NCBI RefSeq assembly: GCF_025231485.1
Contig: NZ_CP104004.1
Span: forward strand, 1-64,000
DNA: 64,000 nucleotides
Origin: Salinirubellus salinus
GTDB taxonomy: Archaea; Halobacteriota; Halobacteria; Halobacteriales; Haloarculaceae
Direction of reading: 5' to 3'
Part shown: positions 55,601 through 63,837 of the stretch, piece after piece
Numbering within the stretch: position 1 is the stretch's first letter
How the letters are laid out: each line of letters starts with the position of its first letter
The notes under the pieces: model-generated
Seen by the model: the letters and a program-made list of their open reading frames with translations, nothing else
Database searches by the model: none
What the model was told of the DNA's origin: nothing
Translations under genes and position numbers: made by a program

Positions 55601-55897
55601 CCCGCCACCAAAACGGGTATCCAGGCACAGAATACTGCTGGAGTAACCACCGCTATCGTACCCGCCAGCCGCGAGGAACCGCCCCGCGAGGTTGCTCAGT
55701 AGCGTCCGAAGCCCGTCGGTCGGGTACGTCATATCGAAGAACTGCGTCGCATTCCGATAGACTGGAGCGGCGTCGTCCGGCGAATGTGCGACAGTTGCCA
55801 GGCTTGCGGCGAACTGGTCCTCCTGTAGCGTTCCGTCGAGGACGTCTCCCCGAGGAGTACATGCGTCAAACAGACTCGGATAATCTGAGCTACTCAT
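52598..55897 (-). CDS. DUF499 P-loop ATPase
   Basis: An 1099-residue ATPase. Walker A is CLDTRFGGGKTHDLIAS (Lys100); Walker B is ALILIDEIAAYLEAA. DUF499 features include VYSIADTAFEEEAEEVRTLI and REYPFHPTIIDTLTEKIDTI. Near the C-terminus a pair of zinc fingers is visible (CAEEGCTNEIGVDQQYCPQH and CHQCGREV with LCSRC). DUF499 proteins are the large ATPase of methyltransferase-linked defence loci and are thought to act like BrxC/PglY of BREX. It overlaps the small protein downstream and the AbrB-like gene upstream. Confidence 0.88.
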   Translation of the reverse strand: MSSSDYPSLFDACTPRGDVLDGTLQEDQFAASLATVAHSPDDAAPVYRNATQFFDMTYPTDGLRTLLSNLAGRFLAAGGYDSGGYSSSILCLDTRFGGGKTHDLIASYHLANNPTDIDDLNRHLVEGEEDLGAAYLDAVDQGLNVDTSVFVGGHVDARNARSDRSDPNAPNTRTMWGEIAYQLYGLDGYEYIKEYDQDRNAPGGNTLKGLFELGDGPALILIDEIAAYLEAASAVEVGNATLASQTLSFVLSLLETASEVDEVTVVYSIADTAFEEEAEEVRTLIDELNQIGRRQHKTVTPTSENEVGQVLQHRLFEEIERDQAETLAESYFQYYAGSDRQFPQEATDASFVDRLEREYPFHPTIIDTLTEKIDTIPKFQRTRGALKLLARAVYYLWNHQPDHYDRHWIRLYDLTPADNAPDGSIDSTLRETLFEFVDLSAAVSADIYSEDNTAHAQLEDRKWTEKGIPPLGGHLTTTVLWHSLAYGEQATGLTRAEMNAALGHPDIRFDNYDSALEALSGGDMNVACYYLYDEERVRFKSDPNLIRIIDQRVDNTPDAQARNRFESRLEKTEIGTGGFKTVVFPESPADLPDKVSKPQLAVMHMDTAPVSDGGSEIPEKIQTLYQKSASKHGGETQSRVYKNYVLFLAPDKERIQGAIDEARQLEAIEALLDDSQQTADLSNEQIEELRERRDQTHGLLGELVRGVYRHLYYVDRDGLTHLAINATEANGGTTLVNAVEETLEDRLIRADAGPKGVAFFKQKLWQQTQDSMTTEQLVTQFAKKPGLPYLLNTKPLRKTVAKMVDDAGYTYWDSTAGENGLAYWDGDEDDRPENWRKANPLSGSPDVRTSIRDSDVKIGDEYVVYTDVNALLDVHHDVIRPPETTKDTCAEEGCTNEIGVDQQYCPQHEPEKLTCHQCGREVDQLGPDGLCSRCDGPNDWERSTSLMATSRAFNEVRTHALGKASSGGTPGIDRVTIELGGDDQLSKGSFIAQRQAFKDRADNVSVRMRYKTESSAGASYQADFTGGIDEFSRVTNQPDPFDGASLVELKFRVDLNDPEPITDAEDDVLAELQDELGSTNIDVKVQGRGPVEVPAEVQQ

Positions 55898-56106
55898 GAG
55901 TCTACCTCCTGCTGGCTCGGCTTGGAGACGATGATGAACTCCCCACGATCGCTATTGTTGATGAGTGCGTGAGCGATTTCTTTCGACTCAGCGATGTCGA
56001 TCTTGATTGGCTCGCCCACCTCTGCATCGAACTTATCGAGTTCAGGTCCGGACAGATTCACTCGTCCAGACCTCCCCGTGTTTTTCCCTATTTGTTTACG
56101 AGTCAT
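55894..56106 (-). CDS. AbrB-like small protein
   Basis: A 70-residue protein. KNTGRSGRVNLSGPELDKF, then VGEPIKIDIAESKEIAHALI and RGEFIIVSKP have the swapped-hairpin pattern of AbrB/SpoVT domains. Its stop overlaps the DUF499 start by four bases, so it is the first gene of the array and a good candidate for its autoregulator. No palindrome was found directly upstream. Confidence 0.6.
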   Translation of the reverse strand: MTRKQIGKNTGRSGRVNLSGPELDKFDAEVGEPIKIDIAESKEIAHALINNSDRGEFIIVSKPSQQEVDS

Positions 56107-56261
56107 CCGGATGTTTTGTCTGGCTTACCGAAACAACATAACCTTTACTTAGACTAAGTCGGCTGAGTGACCCTATTGGACATCGACGGATAGGTGTTCA
56201 GGGCGCAAATTGGAGGGTAAACTTCCTTGGACTGGAACCTGCTGCGCAGAGATTCAACTGA

Positions 56262-57950
56262 CTAGCAGATGAGTAAGAATAACCAAAATGGAAGGTAGCA
56301 GATGTTTACATCGTTCTTTTCGACAACTAGTGACCCGTTTTCTCGCACCTCTTTCGGGAGGCTATCCGTGATGATGAAGCGGTATGGTGCTTCGTAATCG
56401 AGGTCACGGAGATCCTCACTATCGTCCTCAGTATGCTGCCCGACACCGGGGTCAAACTCCGTCGCGATTTGTTCTGCCGACTCAGTATGTGGATGGTAAG
56501 AGAGAATGAACGGCAGCACTTTCCCCTCTCGATGGAGAACATAATCAACTAATCCGGCGTCAGTTGGACAGTACTCGACTTCGTATGCTTTCACCGCGAA
56601 CGACAGACGCATCGCGTGGTCGAACGCCACAGTTCGAGCCAATTTGTACTCGAAGTCGAAATTGAGATCGTTCTGCTGACTGTATTCCTCGAATCCGAAG
56701 TGTTCCTGGCGCTGTGAGAGTAGCACAACGTGTCGAGGATTGCGAAGATAGAGTCGCGTTCGTCGGTGGCGTCGCAACGAATAGTCGTGAGACTCAGTTA
56801 CTGCGATTCCATCGTCGAGGATGCCGAGGTAGCTATCGACCGTTCGTCTATCGACGCCGATTCGGTTGCTTATCTCTGTGTATTGGAGCTCCTCACCCCC
56901 CTGACTAGCAGCAATCGAACTCAGCCGATGAAGGTTCTCGGGGTTCTGAATAGAGCCGTATTTTGCTAGTCCCTTGTAGAGGTATAGGAGAAAGTGCGAA
57001 CGGACAATCTCGTTTCTGATGGAGGAGTCGTCAGTCTGGTGTAACGTACCACCTTTTCTCAGGTAATCACGCGCAGCGTCATGGAAATCGTCGCGTTCGG
57101 ATGGATTGAAGAACTCGAAATATAGCGAATTGAGGGAGTCGATCGCGGAATTAATGCTAGTGTCGGATGATTTCAGGTTGAGTCCCCTCCGAACATCTTT
57201 GATTGGATGCGGGCCAGCAATCCGATCAGACCGGAGGGATTCAAGCTCTTCCCTAAACTCGTGGTTGAAATCAACGCTCAGCCCTCCCTCTTCTTCTGGA
57301 TGCCCGATGGTGTCAACAAATTTCATCGGGAGTACTCCCCAGGGTCTTTCGACGTGATCAATCTTATCGGCCTTCGTTAGTTCACGGAGGTTGACCTGCT
57401 CCTTGACGATTCCTGTCAGGAATAGATAGGTGTCCTCATTTACGAACTCTAAGAGGGTCTCTTTCTCATTCTCGTCAAGGTTCAGAATATCGACATCGTC
57501 TATGAGAATGTACTTCGTTCCATGTCGAGGAGCAATATGAGAGTAGAAGTAGTCAATTACCTGCTTCAATCGTTCAATTCCCTCACCCGGGCGTTCTAAA
57601 TGGTATTGGGATGCCTCAAGGGGGAGGTAGAGTATCTGACGTGGTGAGATAGATGAGACTATGTCGAATTCAGGGTCTTTTGGAGGAAATTCGGTAGTCC
57701 CTATTAACGCCGCCACGAGTTGATACAGGAGCGTTGTCTTGCCAATCCCTGTCGACCCATAGATTGGATAAACTAAGTTGTCAGTCCCTTTTTCATCGTG
57801 CTTGTGTACCGCTTCCAGAATCTTATGGAAGTCTGAACGGGGTGTGAGATCTACAGCCTCCTCCAAATCTTGACCTACTCCCTCGCTCCACCATTCGTTA
57901 TGACGCTCGGCGTCGGCGATGAAATCCTCTGCTCGGGATTCCTCAGTCAT
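56262..57950 (-). CDS. AAA ATPase with DUF4143-like C-terminal region
   Basis: About 562 residues from the ATG at 57950 (MTEESRAEDFIADAERHNEW). Walker A is YGSTGIGKTTLLYQL; Walker B is KYILIDDVDILNLDENE; sensor 1 is LFLTGIVKEQ. A winged helix (YTEISNRIGVDRRTVDSYLG) is followed by a PD-(D/E)XK-like C-terminal domain, with RLSFAVKAYEVEYCPTDAGL. This is the layout of prokaryotic AAA_14/DUF4143 proteins, which are frequent in archaea and mobile elements and functionally unclear. ATAAGTATTA at 57977-57986 is its promoter candidate. It is divergent from the Argonaute gene. Confidence 0.7.
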   Translation of the reverse strand: MTEESRAEDFIADAERHNEWWSEGVGQDLEEAVDLTPRSDFHKILEAVHKHDEKGTDNLVYPIYGSTGIGKTTLLYQLVAALIGTTEFPPKDPEFDIVSSISPRQILYLPLEASQYHLERPGEGIERLKQVIDYFYSHIAPRHGTKYILIDDVDILNLDENEKETLLEFVNEDTYLFLTGIVKEQVNLRELTKADKIDHVERPWGVLPMKFVDTIGHPEEEGGLSVDFNHEFREELESLRSDRIAGPHPIKDVRRGLNLKSSDTSINSAIDSLNSLYFEFFNPSERDDFHDAARDYLRKGGTLHQTDDSSIRNEIVRSHFLLYLYKGLAKYGSIQNPENLHRLSSIAASQGGEELQYTEISNRIGVDRRTVDSYLGILDDGIAVTESHDYSLRRHRRTRLYLRNPRHVVLLSQRQEHFGFEEYSQQNDLNFDFEYKLARTVAFDHAMRLSFAVKAYEVEYCPTDAGLVDYVLHREGKVLPFILSYHPHTESAEQIATEFDPGVGQHTEDDSEDLRDLDYEAPYRFIITDSLPKEVRENGSLVVEKNDVNICYLPFWLFLLIC

Positions 57951-58231
57951 GTTGTCTATGATTATTCGGCCAATCATAAGTATTACTCCATCTTGATGTC
58001 GCTATCTGAGAGAGTACTCTCGTTCGCTCACGGCATATTAGGTGAGTAGAATAGAAGGGGACAAGGTGGCTGATATTGATTACAAGTCCAAATATCTCCC
58101 AATATGCCCGCGTGGGCCTGCTTGAGGGAATAATCCCCTCCAATATCTCGTTTCACTTATTTCAAAAATAGCGTATTCCGACTTACGCTAGTGGAAAGAT
58201 ATTTGTCGACGGTTGCCCATGTCGTTGGTAG
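57951..58231. promoter_or_regulatory. divergent promoter region, ATPase and Argonaute
   Basis: This 281-base interval contains the minus-strand TATA-like element (~57977-57986) 27-36 bases from the ATPase ATG. AT-rich segments at 58075-58110 and 58150-58205 include TTCAAAAATAGCG and AAAGATATTTG, which may drive the Argonaute gene. No strong palindrome stands out. Confidence 0.4.
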
Positions 58232-60775
58232 ATGCCGACGCAGGCCGACATCGAGGATGGGGAAAGAATCGACATCACGGTCCAGGTGGTGGCTGAACTG
58301 GACCGGCCAACGAGTAAAATGGCCAAGCGGCTCAAAGTCCGCGACACTGCGGGTAACGAGTTCCCGCTCGCAATCTGGAACAATAACGCGCTGAGCGACT
58401 TCGCTTGGGAGTCGGGGCGCTGGTACGAACTTGAGCACGCAAAAGGAAACGAGTTCCGGGGTGAGAAGAGTCTGAACGGGTCTTCACGACTACGCGCTGA
58501 AGTCGTCGGATCACCCGTGGATGACACCGACAACAGCAGCGCGTCAGAGAAGAGGTCCGGGGATCAGCTATTCGACACGCTTCAGGATAATCTTCCGTAC
58601 CTCTCGCTGTTCCCCTTCGATCGCCACTTCGAGACGCTATCTGTCTACGAGTACCGCATCGAAGCCGACGACGCGTTCGAGGACAGTCCGATGGACGCGA
58701 CGTACAATCTCGCAGCGTACCTCCGCTCGTCCAGTAACGCGGCCGTCACGCACGCGGGCGTGATGTCGCTCATATCTACCGAGCCGCTGGAGGCGTACCT
58801 GCCTGACCCGTTTACACTCACGGGTGAAACTCGGGTCACCCTCCGAGCTGACGACACGGCTGACAACGAGACGATGGTTCGTCTCCTCCAGCAGCTGATG
58901 AAGAAGAGCATCAGAACCGACGAGTACGAGACGGGGCGGGTGGACCGTATCCGCACGAAGGAACCCGTTATCAGTGGGCCAGAGGGACTCTTCGAGGCGT
59001 GTCTCGCATATCGGCTTAGCATTGAGGTGCTTCCCTCCGGTGACGCCTACGTCGGGGTTGAGGCTAGCCACCACGCCCGCAGCCAGGCGACCGTCGACGA
59101 GTACATGAACCGAGTGAGCGCGACGGTCGACGAACTCGTCGACACGCACGTCGAACACGACCCAGAAACCTACTCGACGCCCGGGAGCGGGCGACTCAAG
59201 GGCGTCTCAGACAAGCGGTTCACAGACCCGATTCCGGACTTCGGAAATCAGTCGCTCGCGGACTGGTACGAGCGAAAGGACCGCGTCTCGGACGAGATGC
59301 TGGAACAGCTTCGCTCGGAGAACCCGCGGCTCGTCGAAGTGCAATACAATCCCAACAGCGACGAGACGAGTGTCCACGTCCCGCAACTTCTCCGCGTCTC
59401 CCCGCGCAAAGAAGTCGTCAAGCAGTTGGCTCCGCGTTTCCATCGGGAGTGGGATCGCCGTGCGAAGATGCTCCCTGAGGAACGATTCCAGAAGGCGACG
59501 CAGTTCATTACAGGCCTGGATGAACTCCCGGCAGTCGAGACAAGCATCGACCCGACGCCCGTCGGGCCGAGTATTTCGTTCATGTCCACGGAGGTCGACC
59601 GCGCGGACAATCTCCGGTTCGGTAACGACCGCACCGCTGACCTCCCCGGCTCCGGCCTGAGTCGATACGGCGTCTACCGTCGTCCGTCCTCGTTCAAACT
59701 CCACTACCTCGTCCCGGAACGGTATGCAGACGACTTCGTTGAGTTCCGAGGTCGGATCGAGAAGCAACTCGAGGACATCAACTGCTCGCCGGACGAAACG
59801 TCCTACAGCGAGTACGTGTTGGGTCGTGAAATCGAGTACAGTAACGCAGCCGCTGCCATCAGCGATGTCGACGCTGTTCTCGCTGCTGTCCCATCGCCGA
59901 CGAACGACTTCATTCAGGACGGTACCATCGACGACCCGTACGGGGAGTTCAAGAAGGCGCTCGGCAAGCAGACGATTCCGTCGCAGATGGTCCGAGTGGA
60001 CAACCTCGACAACAAGTGGGTCGTCCGCAACACCGCGCTCGGTATCGTTGCTGGCGCTGGCGGTGTCCCTTGGCGTGTCGACCAGATGCCCGGTGATGCC
60101 GACTGCTTCGTCGGTCTCGACGCGACCCGTGACCCGGATACCGGACAGTTCCTCGGCGCGAGCGCGAACGTCGTGCTCGCAGACGGGACCGTGTTCGTCT
60201 CGAAGACGCAATCTCTCCAGTCCGGAGAGACGTTCGACGAGGACGCCGTTGTCGACGTACTCAAAGACGTTCACAGAGAGTTCGTCCGGGCCGAGGGCGA
60301 AGCACCCAACAGTATCGTCGTTCACCGCGACGGTCGACTGTTCGAAGATGTCGACGCCATCCTGGCCCCGTTCGACGGGACGGGAATCGACATCGACATC
60401 CTCGACATCCGGAAGAGCGGGGCGCCCCGTGCGGCGTTCCGACGTAACGAACAGTTCCGCGTCGACCACAAGGGGCGCATCTTCATCGCGCAGAACGACG
60501 ACTACGGCTTCCTCACGACCACGGGCCGACCCGAATTCGACGATAGCGATGGACTCGGAACCCCGCGAACGCTCCGCATCGTCCGGCGAGCGGGTGAGAC
60601 ACCGATGCAGACGCTAATGGAACAAGTATACTGGCTCAGCGAGAGCCACGTCGGGAGCGCCCAGCGGAGCACACGGCTTCCGATAACGACCTACTACGCG
60701 GACCGGTGTGCCGAGGCTGCACGGAAGGGGTACCTCGTCAACGGCGAGATAATCAGAGGAGTACCGTACATCTGA
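58232..60775 (+). CDS. long-type prokaryotic Argonaute with N-terminal OB fold
   Basis: An 847-residue pAgo. Residues ~10-95 form an OB-fold ssDNA-binding module (ITVQVVAELDRPTSKMAKRL, FPLAIWNNNALSDFAWESGR), as described for the Natronobacterium gregoryi Argonaute. N, PAZ and MID regions follow. The PIWI domain has a complete DEDD tetrad: Asp630 (FVGLDATRD), Glu666 (LQSGETFDED), Asp700 (VVHRDGRLF) and Asp824 (ITTYYADRC). It should therefore be a guide-dependent nuclease against invading DNA or RNA. It starts a plus-strand set with a YdjM-like protein and a PLD-SF3 protein. The start at 58232 is preferred because it leads straight into the OB fold. Confidence 0.9.
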   Translation: MPTQADIEDGERIDITVQVVAELDRPTSKMAKRLKVRDTAGNEFPLAIWNNNALSDFAWESGRWYELEHAKGNEFRGEKSLNGSSRLRAEVVGSPVDDTDNSSASEKRSGDQLFDTLQDNLPYLSLFPFDRHFETLSVYEYRIEADDAFEDSPMDATYNLAAYLRSSSNAAVTHAGVMSLISTEPLEAYLPDPFTLTGETRVTLRADDTADNETMVRLLQQLMKKSIRTDEYETGRVDRIRTKEPVISGPEGLFEACLAYRLSIEVLPSGDAYVGVEASHHARSQATVDEYMNRVSATVDELVDTHVEHDPETYSTPGSGRLKGVSDKRFTDPIPDFGNQSLADWYERKDRVSDEMLEQLRSENPRLVEVQYNPNSDETSVHVPQLLRVSPRKEVVKQLAPRFHREWDRRAKMLPEERFQKATQFITGLDELPAVETSIDPTPVGPSISFMSTEVDRADNLRFGNDRTADLPGSGLSRYGVYRRPSSFKLHYLVPERYADDFVEFRGRIEKQLEDINCSPDETSYSEYVLGREIEYSNAAAAISDVDAVLAAVPSPTNDFIQDGTIDDPYGEFKKALGKQTIPSQMVRVDNLDNKWVVRNTALGIVAGAGGVPWRVDQMPGDADCFVGLDATRDPDTGQFLGASANVVLADGTVFVSKTQSLQSGETFDEDAVVDVLKDVHREFVRAEGEAPNSIVVHRDGRLFEDVDAILAPFDGTGIDIDILDIRKSGAPRAAFRRNEQFRVDHKGRIFIAQNDDYGFLTTTGRPEFDDSDGLGTPRTLRIVRRAGETPMQTLMEQVYWLSESHVGSAQRSTRLPITTYYADRCAEAARKGYLVNGEIIRGVPYI

Positions 60776-60822
60776 CCGCGTCCAGACGAGCAACCAACAC
60801 GACAACAGGGGATTCAATTCAA

Positions 60823-61404
60823 ATGGGGAACTTCGACGAACATCTCAACGCGGGGAAGGCCGCCGGACTACTTGCTGCCGTAGTCGTTGGCTTCCTCGTT
60901 CTTGACCGCGGTGGAGGCATCGGAGAAACAATCATCGTCGCCGCCGGCGTCGGCGGCGTCCTCGTGGTAGGATCGCTACTACCGGACATCGATCATCAGG
61001 CGTCAAAACCACGGCAAGCTGCTGGCAGTCTGGGGGCACTCACGGTCGTCGGGGGCGTTATCGGACTCGTCGTGTTCGCACCAGATAGCGTCGCGCTACT
61101 CGGTGGACTCGTGAACACACTGGGTGTCGGTGGGAGTCCGTCTACTCTGGGTATCGGTGTTCTCGTGATCGGTGCGGTCGTCCTCCTCGCCACCGGTGGT
61201 GACACGTTCGATTCACTGACCACGCATCGTGGGTTCACGCATTCCCTGGCGTTTGTCGCCCTCGTTGGCGTCACGGCTCTGGTCGCTACCCAACAGCTCG
61301 CCAGTCTTGGTGGCGTCCTTGGTGTCTTCGAGGGACAGAACGGTGTATTAGTAGCCGGTGCAGCTGCTGCCGGAGTTCTCGTTCATCTCGCGGTGGACAG
61401 CTAG
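60823..61404 (+). CDS. YdjM/DUF457-like membrane-bound hydrolase
   Basis: About 193 residues from the ATG at 60823 (MGNFDEHLNAGKAAGLLAAV). Five or so membrane helices surround two conserved metal-type motifs, SLLPDIDHQAS and THRGFTHSLAF, the signature of the YdjM/DUF457 membrane metal-dependent hydrolase group. Such proteins are induced by damage in some bacteria, but the substrate is unknown. It lies 47 bases after Argonaute and 51 before the PLD-SF3 gene. A membrane partner in an Argonaute gene set could act as an abortive effector, which is speculation. Confidence 0.7.
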   Translation: MGNFDEHLNAGKAAGLLAAVVVGFLVLDRGGGIGETIIVAAGVGGVLVVGSLLPDIDHQASKPRQAAGSLGALTVVGGVIGLVVFAPDSVALLGGLVNTLGVGGSPSTLGIGVLVIGAVVLLATGGDTFDSLTTHRGFTHSLAFVALVGVTALVATQQLASLGGVLGVFEGQNGVLVAGAAAAGVLVHLAVDS

Positions 61405-61455
61405 TGGCACCACCGTGACTGATACCGCGTCACCAGAAATCAAGGACCAAACCAA

Positions 61456-63603
61456 ATGAAATTCGATATACCACTCAACACGGACGAATCGGACGCCAGC
61501 CACGTGGAGATATTCAAGAGCTGGCGGTCGTTCTCCGACGTCTTCGAGGGTGCAAAGCGGATGCGCGTGGTCACCTACTGTGATTCGCCCGAGTTCATCC
61601 TCGACCTCTTCGAGGATCTGGAGAACTTAGAACGGCTGGAGGTCGTTGTCGGAGACGTCGACGACTATCGCGAGCGACTCATCGATAAGCCAGACCTCGC
61701 GGACCGACTGGAACAACTGCGCCGAGACGACAAACTGGTCATCTACCTCTGTGAGAACAAGGAGGTTCACTCGAAACTCTACTTGATCGAATACCCGGAG
61801 GAGGATCACGCAGGCGAGGAAGCCGATGAGGACGACCAGATGACACTCGGTGGAGAAGCGACCACAGAATCGGACTCGTCAGCGGAGGCCAGTGCAGCAC
61901 CGGCGAAGGTCGTCATCGGGTCACCGAACCTATCCCGCAATGCCTGGTCGAACCAGACGAACGTCGGGGTCGTGTACGACACGACGGTAGAGAGCGACCT
62001 CTACGCACAGTTCGAAGACCTGTATCAGGATCACAGAGACTCCTATAACAAGGGGGGTCCTTTCCTCGAGGACCTCTCCGAACAGCTTGAGCAGTCGAAT
62101 GACGACCGCGAAGAGGTAATCAAACTGTACACGGAGGGGCGCGTTGGGACACAAGACGAACTCGGAGAGGTCCATGGCCGCCTCGCTGACCACATCGATG
62201 CTGAAGTTGAGACGGTAGATCTCGCGCTCGATGGCGGAACAAGCTCCGAAGACGAACGCAGTCAATCAGCGGATGACGCCGCGGGAACCGATGAGTCAGC
62301 AGGGGACGGTGATCCCGACATGGCTGATGCGCCACAGGATCGTATCACGCTGTCACTCAGGGGGTACGACGAGTCGACGGTGAGTACACTGTCTCAGATG
62401 ACCGATTTCGACGCGACGGTGTCGAACGATACGCTGACCACAACCCCAGACGCTTTCCAGCGGTACGCCCAGCAGGTCTTCGACGTGCCGACGATGCACC
62501 TGAACGAAGATAGGGATCAGCTCAAGTTCCACTACGACGGCACGGTCTACCGCGTCACGCAACCACCGAAGAGTCCGGAGAAGGTAGACGAGGCGCTTGA
62601 AGAGATTGAGAACTACTTCGCGACCGTCGACGACTACGGGAATTCCAATAATTCTACGGCGGTCAAGGCGCACATGTACGAAGCGCTCCTCTGGTTCTTC
62701 TGGGCCCCCTTCGCGAACCGACAAGCAGTCTTCTACCGACAGCACGGCATCAACCTCGACAAAGCGCTCCCCTACCTCTACATCTTCGGAGAATCGAACG
62801 GTGGGAAAGGCACCTTCTGCCGCTTCGCCCTGTCACTAATCAGTGGAAACCGCGTGGAGGCTCCGGTCGACGCTGACGAGATTGGCAAACGGAAAGTCCG
62901 GAATCTCAGATCGGCACACACGTCGTTCCCCGTCGTAGTCGACGACATCACCAAGCAGAAAGTGAACTCGTTAGATACGCTCCGGAACTACTGGAGCGGG
63001 TGGACCGGGGAAACGTCCTTCCCGATGTTCGCGTTCATATCCAACGACAAGCGGCCAGGAGAGTGGTTCCGGAACCGAGCCAAGATACTCCGATTCGACG
63101 TCAACTTCATGACCTCCCATCAGGGTGAGGCAGAAGTGAATCGCCTCATCGACACGGAGAATCCAATCTTCCAGTGGTTCGGACATAAATACCTGAACCG
63201 TGACCTCGTACTGGGAGAAGACTCAGATGCACTCCGTGAAGTCAGAGCCGCGATGCTGGATCTCTACGAATTTGCTGACCGCCCCGTACCGGACTACTTC
63301 CCGACCGAACCGGCCGAGCAAGCGTACGATACCGGTCGGGAGCGCTGGCGTAACCTCATCGACCGCGAGGATGTCGAGATTAGCAAAGACGGGGATACAC
63401 TTCAGGTGACGTTTCCGGAGTCGATGAGCTTCGAGCTACATGAGTACAAACGCGACCCACCGATGACGGTTCGAATTGAGAAGCGAGGCCTCGATTTGAT
63501 CATCAAGACGCCGGACGAGTTCTTCGACTGGCTTGGTGAGACGACTGCCGACGATCCCAGGGAAGGATTCCTATCTCGAGCCCGAAACCTATTGAAGAGA
63601 TAA
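61456..63603 (+). CDS. PLD nuclease fused to SF3-like P-loop ATPase
   Basis: A 715-residue two-part protein. The N-terminal PLD domain has one HKD set: His105-x-Lys107 in EVHSKLYLIEYP and Gly155-Ser-x-Asn158 in IGSPNLSRNAWSNQTN, so a dimer is expected. After an acidic linker and a central domain (RITLSLRGYDESTVSTLSQM), an SF3/primase-helicase-like ATPase follows: Walker A IFGESNGGKGTFCRF (Lys451), Walker B FPVVVDDIT (Asp496-Asp497), sensor MFAFISNDKRPGEW and arginine region FRNRAKILRFDV. The combination suggests an ATP-driven nuclease recruited by Argonaute. It is the last intact gene of the set. Confidence 0.75.
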   Translation: MKFDIPLNTDESDASHVEIFKSWRSFSDVFEGAKRMRVVTYCDSPEFILDLFEDLENLERLEVVVGDVDDYRERLIDKPDLADRLEQLRRDDKLVIYLCENKEVHSKLYLIEYPEEDHAGEEADEDDQMTLGGEATTESDSSAEASAAPAKVVIGSPNLSRNAWSNQTNVGVVYDTTVESDLYAQFEDLYQDHRDSYNKGGPFLEDLSEQLEQSNDDREEVIKLYTEGRVGTQDELGEVHGRLADHIDAEVETVDLALDGGTSSEDERSQSADDAAGTDESAGDGDPDMADAPQDRITLSLRGYDESTVSTLSQMTDFDATVSNDTLTTTPDAFQRYAQQVFDVPTMHLNEDRDQLKFHYDGTVYRVTQPPKSPEKVDEALEEIENYFATVDDYGNSNNSTAVKAHMYEALLWFFWAPFANRQAVFYRQHGINLDKALPYLYIFGESNGGKGTFCRFALSLISGNRVEAPVDADEIGKRKVRNLRSAHTSFPVVVDDITKQKVNSLDTLRNYWSGWTGETSFPMFAFISNDKRPGEWFRNRAKILRFDVNFMTSHQGEAEVNRLIDTENPIFQWFGHKYLNRDLVLGEDSDALREVRAAMLDLYEFADRPVPDYFPTEPAEQAYDTGRERWRNLIDREDVEISKDGDTLQVTFPESMSFELHEYKRDPPMTVRIEKRGLDLIIKTPDEFFDWLGETTADDPREGFLSRARNLLKR

Positions 63604-63837
63604 CAAGAAATTCGCATAGATTAGCGCACTGTACATGAGGCGCTCCTGTAGCTCAGTGCTGTTGGGTACTTGGATTAATTGTCATTCGGCTATGTAGCCG
63701 GAGATTCTCGTCCAAGGGGGGAATACGATAGCCACGATCGAAATGTGATTTCAATAGAGGGGGCCAATTTCTATTTTAGCGTGTTCGGAATGGCTCTAGT
63801 CCAAATTCTTAAACCCTTCCAGAACAGACGTTATCGC
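63604..63837. other. intergenic region before the right-edge gene
   Basis: Contains TTCTTAAAC at about 63807-63815, correctly placed as a TATA element for a leaderless transcript starting at 63838. A tRNA-like fragment near 63640 (GCGCTCCTGTAGCTCAG) does not fold as a tRNA. No other gene is seen. Confidence 0.35.

Noticed and set aside
59207-60469. 420-residue minus-strand ORF opposite Argonaute
   Set aside because: Antisense of the MID/PIWI coding sequence, Arg/Val-rich, no motif.
63640-63715. tRNA-like start (GCGCTCCTGTAGCTCAG)
   Set aside because: The D stem cannot pair, no T-loop consensus follows and the acceptor end has no partner; at most a relic.
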